DNA of 36,608 nt from Berkiella sp964502705 (GTDB lineage Bacteria; Pseudomonadota; Gammaproteobacteria; Berkiellales; Berkiellaceae): the NCBI GenBank assembly GCA_964502705.1, contig CAZCXZ010000021.1, forward strand, positions 1 to 36,608. The letters are read 5' to 3'. The notes under the pieces are model-generated. The model was given only the letters and a program-made list of their open reading frames with translations. It was not told where the DNA came from and did not search any database. Position numbers and translations under genes: made by a program. Every line of letters begins with the position of its first letter. Position 1 is the stretch's first letter. Below are positions 31,686 to 36,608 of the stretch, in pieces.

Positions 31686-32477
31686 TTAAGCCTCGTAGCT
31701 GTGTTCTTTAATACACGGGAAGCTATGGTCTTTCACTTCAGAATCGTATTGATCAAGCGTGTCTTTAATTAAAGAAAACCCTTCCATAAAGGTTTTTAAG
31801 AATTTGGGTTTATGGGTTTGTAAACCTAACATATCTTGCAACACTAACACTTGGCCGTCGGTGTAGGGGCCTGCACCGATCCCAATGGTTGGGATAGCGA
31901 GTGCTTGGGTAATTTTTTCAGCCAATTTATAAGGTATGCATTCCAAAACAATGGAAAAGCAACCGGCTTCTTGCAGAGCAAGGGCTTGTTCGACAATTCT
32001 GTCAGCGGCTTGCTGGTTTTTACCTTGCACCTTAAAGCCACCCAAAGCATGCACGGATTGTGGGGTTAAACCGATGTGTCCCATGACAGGGATCCCGGAT
32101 TTTACGATATGGGTAATGATGTCGGCATTATCATCGGCACCTTCTAATTTGATAGCATGGCTACCGGCCTTCATCATTTGATCGACCGTTTCCATGGTTT
32201 GTGATAACCCTTTGCGATAAGAACAAAAAGGCATATCGCCAACAATAAACTTTTTAGGCGCGCCTCGTGAGACTGCTTGGATATGTTGCAGCATCATATC
32301 AACCGTGGCGGGCAATGTTGTACCATGGCCATGGATCACCATCGCGGCGCTATCACCGACTAAAATACAATCAATTTTGCTTTGGTTAACGATTTGCGCA
32401 GACCAATGATCGTAGCAGACAATCATGCTGATTTTTTTGCCTGCGTCTTTCATATTTTTAAAATCGATAATGTTCAT
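31686..32477 (-). CDS. panB: 3-methyl-2-oxobutanoate hydroxymethyltransferase
   Basis: Adds a hydroxymethyl group from methylene-tetrahydrofolate to ketoisovalerate, giving ketopantoate. 263 residues. Marks are the metal site VGDSAAMVIHGHGTTLPATV, FIVGDMPFCSY, AIKLEGAD, PVMGHIGLTPQSVHALGG, and IVLECIP plus IPTIGIGAGPYTDGQVLV. The ATG overlaps the panG stop by 4 bases, so the product ketopantoate is made next to its reductase. Confidence 0.97.
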   Translation of the reverse strand: MNIIDFKNMKDAGKKISMIVCYDHWSAQIVNQSKIDCILVGDSAAMVIHGHGTTLPATVDMMLQHIQAVSRGAPKKFIVGDMPFCSYRKGLSQTMETVDQMMKAGSHAIKLEGADDNADIITHIVKSGIPVMGHIGLTPQSVHALGGFKVQGKNQQAADRIVEQALALQEAGCFSIVLECIPYKLAEKITQALAIPTIGIGAGPYTDGQVLVLQDMLGLQTHKPKFLKTFMEGFSLIKDTLDQYDSEVKDHSFPCIKEHSYEA

Positions 32478-33196
32478 ACAGTTTCCTCATGCTTAACATA
32501 TTGCAGTACCGCTTGGTAAATAGGGAGAAAATCGTCATCTTGCAGTGCATTTAAGTGAGCCGCAATCGTGGCTTTATCACCGCGAACTAATGGGCCTGTT
32601 AGGCAATTATTAGGGGACGCCAGGATATTTTTCATAATTTGTTTAAAGTAAGGCACGGCAGTTTCTGGTGGAATGTTGAGTGTGTCAGTGAATGATTGAA
32701 ACATTTTTTGCCAAACTAAACAGGTAAAGTTACCGCTGATCACACACATCGCATGGTAATAGGTTTTGAGTGCTGCGGGGATCACCTGTGCTTGATTAGG
32801 CAGATGCGGCAATAATTCGGCCAGAATAGGCGCGTTTTCAGACAAAATAAACGGCACGGATTGATAGGTTGCCAAATCATATAGCTGATGGGTAAACGTC
32901 ATTAAAGGGTGAGCACCCTGTACGTTGGGTAAGTTAAGTTGACCTGAAAAATGCACCCAGGTTTTATGATCATTGGGTGTTTGCCATTTTTTCGCAAAAG
33001 ATGATATTGCCGTGTCTTTAATGAGTAACAGAATATGCGTAGCTTGTGAGATGGCGTCTTTAAGGGTACTTTCGTGATGGGTTTTGCGAGCCCATTGTTG
33101 ATAGGGGATTTTTAATAGCGATAGATAATGGCAGAAATGCGTTGCCATGCGGCCAGAGCCGATAATAAGATATTGTGTATTCGGTACCTGTCTCAT
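32474..33196 (-). CDS. panG: PanG-type ketopantoate reductase (DUF2520, Rossmann)
   Basis: 240 residues. The N-terminus YLIIGSGRMATHFCHYLS is a Rossmann dinucleotide loop (Gly13, Gly15), and the C-terminal helical half has the DUF2520 pattern HAMCVISGNFTCLVWQ and NCLTGPLVRGDKATIAAHL. This architecture is that of Francisella tularensis PanG, shown to reduce ketopantoate to pantoate where panE is absent. Placement directly upstream of panB, panC and coaX supports the same role. AAGGA lies 8-9 bases before the ATG. The gene heads the operon, so its upstream region (33197-33429) is the likely promoter. Confidence 0.88.
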   Translation of the reverse strand: MRQVPNTQYLIIGSGRMATHFCHYLSLLKIPYQQWARKTHHESTLKDAISQATHILLLIKDTAISSFAKKWQTPNDHKTWVHFSGQLNLPNVQGAHPLMTFTHQLYDLATYQSVPFILSENAPILAELLPHLPNQAQVIPAALKTYYHAMCVISGNFTCLVWQKMFQSFTDTLNIPPETAVPYFKQIMKNILASPNNCLTGPLVRGDKATIAAHLNALQDDDFLPIYQAVLQYVKHEETV

Positions 33197-33266
33197 CGAT
33201 CAAGTCCTTCATTTTCTTCTCATTTTATTATTATGCGTTGTTGCCTGCGTTCATCTCGCTGCAGTT

Positions 33267-33283
33267 GTGTATAAAACATACAC
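33267..33283. promoter_or_regulatory. palindrome upstream of panG
   Basis: GTGTAT-AAAAC-ATACAC, 6-base arms, 71 bases before the panG start. Operator-like or part of the promoter, since TATAC lies within it on the minus strand. Confidence 0.4.
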
Positions 33284-33335
33284 GCCTTTGATCGAGAACT
33301 TGGCGCCTAGCCTAATAACAAAATGATTTGAAAAT

Positions 33336-33353
33336 GTTATTAATGTTAATAAC
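33336..33353. promoter_or_regulatory. 18-base palindrome, operator-like
   Basis: GTTATTAATGTTAATAAC has perfect 8-base arms with a 2-base centre. Another AATAAC (33314-33319) lies 16 bases away. It sits in the 233-base space between the Sel1 gene end and the panG start. The form suits a dimeric helix-turn-helix regulator. Confidence 0.5.
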
Positions 33354-33429
33354 AGTCACTTTTGTCATTGCCCTAAGGTCAATGCAATGAAGCTATGGTA
33401 AGGGGGATTTTCAAGAATATCAATGGGAT

Positions 33430-34629
33430 TTACTGACTAACTAACTGACTTGCTAGACACTGTGCACGTTCGACTTGGGTGACTGTCATGTGGTTACTGT
33501 ATAACCGTCTGGCCTCAATGGCGCTGTGTAAGCCGCTATCGGCTGCCAGGCTAGTCCAAGCATAGGCATGGATTAAATCGTGTTCAACGCCTTTACCATT
33601 GTAATAAAGGGATGCGAGGTTAAACTGGGCTAAGGCGTTACCTTTATGAGCCGCCTGTTCGTACCATTTGGCAGCAAGTTGGTAATTCTTAGGGGTGCCA
33701 ATGCCTTGATTGTAACAAAGTCCCAATAGGGCCTGTGCTTGTGTATGACCTCTTTCTGCTGCCATACGAAAATAATGTGCAGCTTGTCGGAAATCCTGTG
33801 GTACACCACGACCATGTCGATACATACGACCTAAGGTGGTCATGGCAAACATATCGCCATGTCCTGCGGCTTTGGCTAGCCAGTATAAAGCATCGGGTAG
33901 CAATCGTTGTTTATAGAGGATCCGACCTAACAGCGACTGCGCTTCCAGATGATCCTGTGTTGCGGCAACCGTTAACCATTTTACGCCATTTTTTTCGTTA
34001 TAAGGTACGCCATTTCCAGAAGATAACATGGCACCATAATGAAAGGCTGAATGAGTATCGCCTTGTAAAGCCGCTAATTCATACCAATAAGCCGCTTGTG
34101 AAAAATCCTTTTCAAAGAGCGTACCTTCGAAATACCAATTGCCTAATAAGATCTGCGCAGGCAGATAACCTTGATTGCCTGCAGCGCTATACCAATACAC
34201 GGCTTGTGGAATATCGACGCGCATGCCTTTTCCATATTGTGCGCGTTCAGCTAGTCGTAATTGTGAGGCTAAATGACCATTATTTCCTGCTCGTTCATAC
34301 CACATCCAGGCTTCATTCATTTGCCCATAACGTTCATAGCCTTCTGCAAGTGCGACCATGGCATCAGTGTAATTTAATTCGGCAGATGCGATAAGCCATT
34401 TTTTAGCGGTGGGTGGATCAGTTTGCAGTAATGCACAACCCATGCGATAAAATTTTTCAGCGTCATGCATGTTTTTGACATCAAAAACACACTGCGCAAG
34501 ATGACAGGGGTCGACTTTTAAATAGTGGATACAAATGTCTTTGTCACAGGGGACTAAAATGGTATTGGCAACAAGGGTTTGCGCTGCAATGGAAAGCATT
34601 AGACTGGTCAAAAGCTGTATTTTTTTCAT
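33430..34629 (-). CDS. secreted Sel1-repeat protein
   Basis: 399 residues. Residues 1-21 (MKKIQLLTSLMLSIAAQTLVA) are a signal peptide with cleavage after ALVA-type Ala21, so the protein is exported to the periplasm or beyond. A short Cys-rich region follows (four Cys at about 28-47, likely disulfides). About eight or nine Sel1/TPR-like repeats fill residues 60-375 (for example AVYWYSAAGNQGYLPAQILLG, AAHYFRMAAERGHTQAQALLG). It ends with AYAWTSLAADSG, the usual last repeat. Sel1 proteins are scaffolds; in Legionella EnhC, LpnE and LidL affect host entry and trafficking. Divergent from the next Sel1 gene over 112 bases. Confidence 0.88.
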   Translation of the reverse strand: MKKIQLLTSLMLSIAAQTLVANTILVPCDKDICIHYLKVDPCHLAQCVFDVKNMHDAEKFYRMGCALLQTDPPTAKKWLIASAELNYTDAMVALAEGYERYGQMNEAWMWYERAGNNGHLASQLRLAERAQYGKGMRVDIPQAVYWYSAAGNQGYLPAQILLGNWYFEGTLFEKDFSQAAYWYELAALQGDTHSAFHYGAMLSSGNGVPYNEKNGVKWLTVAATQDHLEAQSLLGRILYKQRLLPDALYWLAKAAGHGDMFAMTTLGRMYRHGRGVPQDFRQAAHYFRMAAERGHTQAQALLGLCYNQGIGTPKNYQLAAKWYEQAAHKGNALAQFNLASLYYNGKGVEHDLIHAYAWTSLAADSGLHSAIEARRLYSNHMTVTQVERAQCLASQLVSQ

Positions 34630-34741
34630 CCATGATCCTAAAGGGCGCAGGCTTATTTTTTCCTTTATACCTTAATAAAATAGTCCTAAGTGCCGATTTT
34701 TTCTATAGCGGTATATCAAATAAACCAACCAAGGTGTAATT

Positions 34742-36608
34742 ATGCGCAAGTACAAAACGGCTTTTTTTATTCTGAACGCGCTATGGGCGAGTGAGGCATT
34801 TTGTGCGAGCAGTGAAACGCCGACTACGCCTGCACCAGAGCAACCTGCAGCCACTCAGCCTGCGACAAACAACACTGAGGCACCCAAAAAAAGTGGCGCT
34901 GAGCAAGCGCCTAATGAAATTAAAACGGATTTTGATAAAACCAATATTTTAGATATCCAAGCTGAAGCCAAGGCAGGAAATGTGACTGCGCAATTCTTTT
35001 TAGGCATGCTTTATTACGAAGGACGGATGGTTAAGAAAGATCCTAATCTAGCTGTGTACTGGATCAAGAAAGCGGCTGAAGCAGGGTACGTGGATGCACA
35101 ATACAATCTGGGCATCTTGTACTTAAAAGGCAGTGGTGTTACTACTTCTAATTCTTCAGCTATTCAATGGTTTCAACGAGCAGCCGCTGCCGGAAATGTT
35201 CCAGCAATGTATAACTTGGGCATTATTTATAATCAAGGTCTTGGTGTTGAAAAGAATTTTAAAGTGGCTAATAGCTGGTTTGAAAAGGCCATCGATAAAG
35301 ACTATGCCCCAGCAAAGTATGCCTTAGGCGTAAACTACAGCAAAGGCAATGGAACAGATTTAAATGAAGCGAAAGCGATTGAACTATTTGAGTCTGCTGC
35401 AAAACAAAACTACGATTTTGCTTTATATGGTTTAGGTGTGGCTTATTTTAATGGCCTTGGTGTTGCCAAGGATATTCCTAAAGGGATTGAGTACTATAAG
35501 AGAGCGGCTGAATTAAATAACATCGAAGCGATCTTTTTTATGGCGGATCTTTATCGTATTGGTAAAGATGTTCCTGTAGACAAGGCGGCTTATATACAAT
35601 GGTTACAAAAAGCGGTTGATTTAGGTGATAATAAAGCATTAGTCGCTTTGGCGCTTGCCTACCGAGATGGAGTTGGCACACCAGTTAATTATGAAAAGTC
35701 GAATGAGTTACTACTTAAGGCTGCTGGCGTGAATTACGGCCCTGCGATGTATCAACTGGGTGTGGCATATGAAAAGGGGCTTGGCGTTCCTCAAAATCGA
35801 TTGACAGCATTAGAATGGTACGAAAAAGGTGTTTTGCAAAAACATGGCGCTGCTCAATTTAAAGCTTATCAATATTATATGGAAGGTTTTGGTACCAAAA
35901 GGCAGCAAGCCGGTGCGGAAGAATTACTTAAGTCGGCGTTAATGCAAAGTGATCCAGAAGCGATGATTTACTTAGGTCGCGCTTATCTTAAAGGTGAAAA
36001 GGGAATTGAGCTTAATCCCAAAAAGGGCTGTGATTGGTTCAAAAAAGCAGCTGAATATCATATTCCTGAAAGCTACCTTCCCCTCGGTGTTTGTTATCGA
36101 AGTGGTCAGGGTGGCGAGCAAAGTTATCCTAAAGCGAAAGAATTTTTCTTAAAAGCTATTGAAGAGAGCAATGGCGGTACTGAAAATGGTGAGGCTGAAA
36201 GTGAACTAGGTCGTCTGTTTCTTGATGCTTTAGGCCAAGACCAGAATGATGCAGAAGCAATGAAATGGTTTGAAAAAGCCGCTGCAAGAGGCAATACAGA
36301 CTCGCAGTATCAACTGGCGATGGCATATCGTGTTGGTCGAGGGTTAACCAAAGATGAAGCGAAATCAAAGTCGTATTTTGAAAAAGCCGCCGAGCAAAAG
36401 CATACTGGAGCTTCTTATGAATTAGGCATGATCTACTTACAAGGTGAGATTGCTCCCAAAGATGAGAAACGGGCTGTTCAATTATTCACACAAGCCGCTT
36501 ATGCAGGGGATCGGGGCGCACAATATCAGTTAGCTTTGTGTTATCGTGATGGAAAAGGGGTTGCAGTTGATAAAGCGCAAGCATATGCTTGGCTAAAAGT
36601 TGCCTCCG
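34742..36608 (+). CDS. large secreted Sel1-repeat protein (3' end outside window)
   Basis: Open reading frame without stop to the window end, at least 622 residues. AAGGTG sits 7 bases before ATG 34742. MRKYKTAFFILNALWASEAFCA is a signal peptide. A low-complexity Pro/Thr/Ala/Gln linker follows at about 25-60. Then about 14-15 Sel1 repeats run to the end (AVYWIKKAAEAGYVDAQYNLG is typical). The last visible residues, AYAWLKVAS, look like the final repeat of many Sel1 proteins, so the stop may be near. In size and build it recalls Legionella EnhC, which modulates peptidoglycan turnover by inhibiting the transglycosylase Slt, but that is only a family-level analogy. Confidence 0.88.
   Translation, partial: MRKYKTAFFILNALWASEAFCASSETPTTPAPEQPAATQPATNNTEAPKKSGAEQAPNEIKTDFDKTNILDIQAEAKAGNVTAQFFLGMLYYEGRMVKKDPNLAVYWIKKAAEAGYVDAQYNLGILYLKGSGVTTSNSSAIQWFQRAAAAGNVPAMYNLGIIYNQGLGVEKNFKVANSWFEKAIDKDYAPAKYALGVNYSKGNGTDLNEAKAIELFESAAKQNYDFALYGLGVAYFNGLGVAKDIPKGIEYYKRAAELNNIEAIFFMADLYRIGKDVPVDKAAYIQWLQKAVDLGDNKALVALALAYRDGVGTPVNYEKSNELLLKAAGVNYGPAMYQLGVAYEKGLGVPQNRLTALEWYEKGVLQKHGAAQFKAYQYYMEGFGTKRQQAGAEELLKSALMQSDPEAMIYLGRAYLKGEKGIELNPKKGCDWFKKAAEYHIPESYLPLGVCYRSGQGGEQSYPKAKEFFLKAIEESNGGTENGEAESELGRLFLDALGQDQNDAEAMKWFEKAAARGNTDSQYQLAMAYRVGRGLTKDEAKSKSYFEKAAEQKHTGASYELGMIYLQGEIAPKDEKRAVQLFTQAAYAGDRGAQYQLALCYRDGKGVAVDKAQAYAWLKVAS

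Noticed and set aside
33735..34394. 219-codon plus-strand frame
   Set aside because: Antisense shadow of the Sel1-repeat gene, whose frame has signal peptide and repeats.
1..36608. CRISPR arrays, tRNA, rRNA, transposase, integrase or phage genes
   Set aside because: I looked for regular short repeats with spacers, cloverleaf signatures with a T-loop GTTCRANNC box, and DDE or integrase motifs, and saw none that hold up by eye.

Overview
The window reads as a chromosomal segment of a gammaproteobacterium with moderately low GC. The pyrG-kdsA-eno-ftsB-ispD-ispF-surE-nlpD-rpoS order is a classic gammaproteobacterial backbone. The nearest fit is the order Legionellales, perhaps a Coxiella- or Berkiella-like intracellular lineage. 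This rests on a PanG-type ketopantoate reductase next to panB/panC, a type III pantothenate kinase, long secreted Sel1-repeat proteins, and several large membrane-associated orphan proteins with an effector-like look. The placement is inference; there is no rRNA or tRNA gene to anchor it.

Region 1 (1-8888) is a dense plus-strand housekeeping block. It covers the end of CTP synthase, KDO-8-P synthase, enolase, FtsB, IspD, IspF (broken by a run of 10 N), SurE, a DedA/YqaA-like membrane protein, NlpD, a terminator, and rpoS with a leader hairpin that would hide its ribosome binding site. A hotdog thioesterase and two small orphans follow. Region 2 (9022-13505) holds a VanX-like dipeptidase, ArgS, an unusual cluster of nested palindromes, and a KefB/C-type antiporter. 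Region 3 (13611-18909) is an accessory patch of four orphans in alternating orientation: a class-3 lipase-like protein, a small soluble protein, a 743-residue protein with two membrane blocks, and a membrane protein whose basic tail carries one short motif three times.

Region 4 (19046-23164, minus) is a tight operon: a permuted NlpC/P60-like hydrolase, an ABHD17-like hydrolase, YchJ, and a single-chain SerB-SerA fusion that joins the first and last steps of serine synthesis. A DMT transporter with an apparently leaderless start is transcribed away from it. Region 5 (24207-28646) has a second RpoS-type sigma factor, RmuC, an orphan translationally coupled to RmuC with a weak F-box-like N-terminus, a 57-codon small ORF ahead of the second sigma gene, a membrane orphan and a coiled-coil miniprotein. 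Region 6 (28703-36608) has IspG, a bidirectional terminator, the coenzyme A operon panG-panB-panC-coaX, and two divergent secreted Sel1-repeat proteins, the second running off the window.

The best candidates for something undescribed are these: the two divergent RpoS paralogues, one with a translation-control hairpin; the argS-kefB palindrome element, whose two arms keep their hairpins through compensatory changes; the SerB-SerA fusion; and the orphan membrane/lipase patch. No CRISPR array, insertion sequence, tRNA, rRNA or phage gene was seen.
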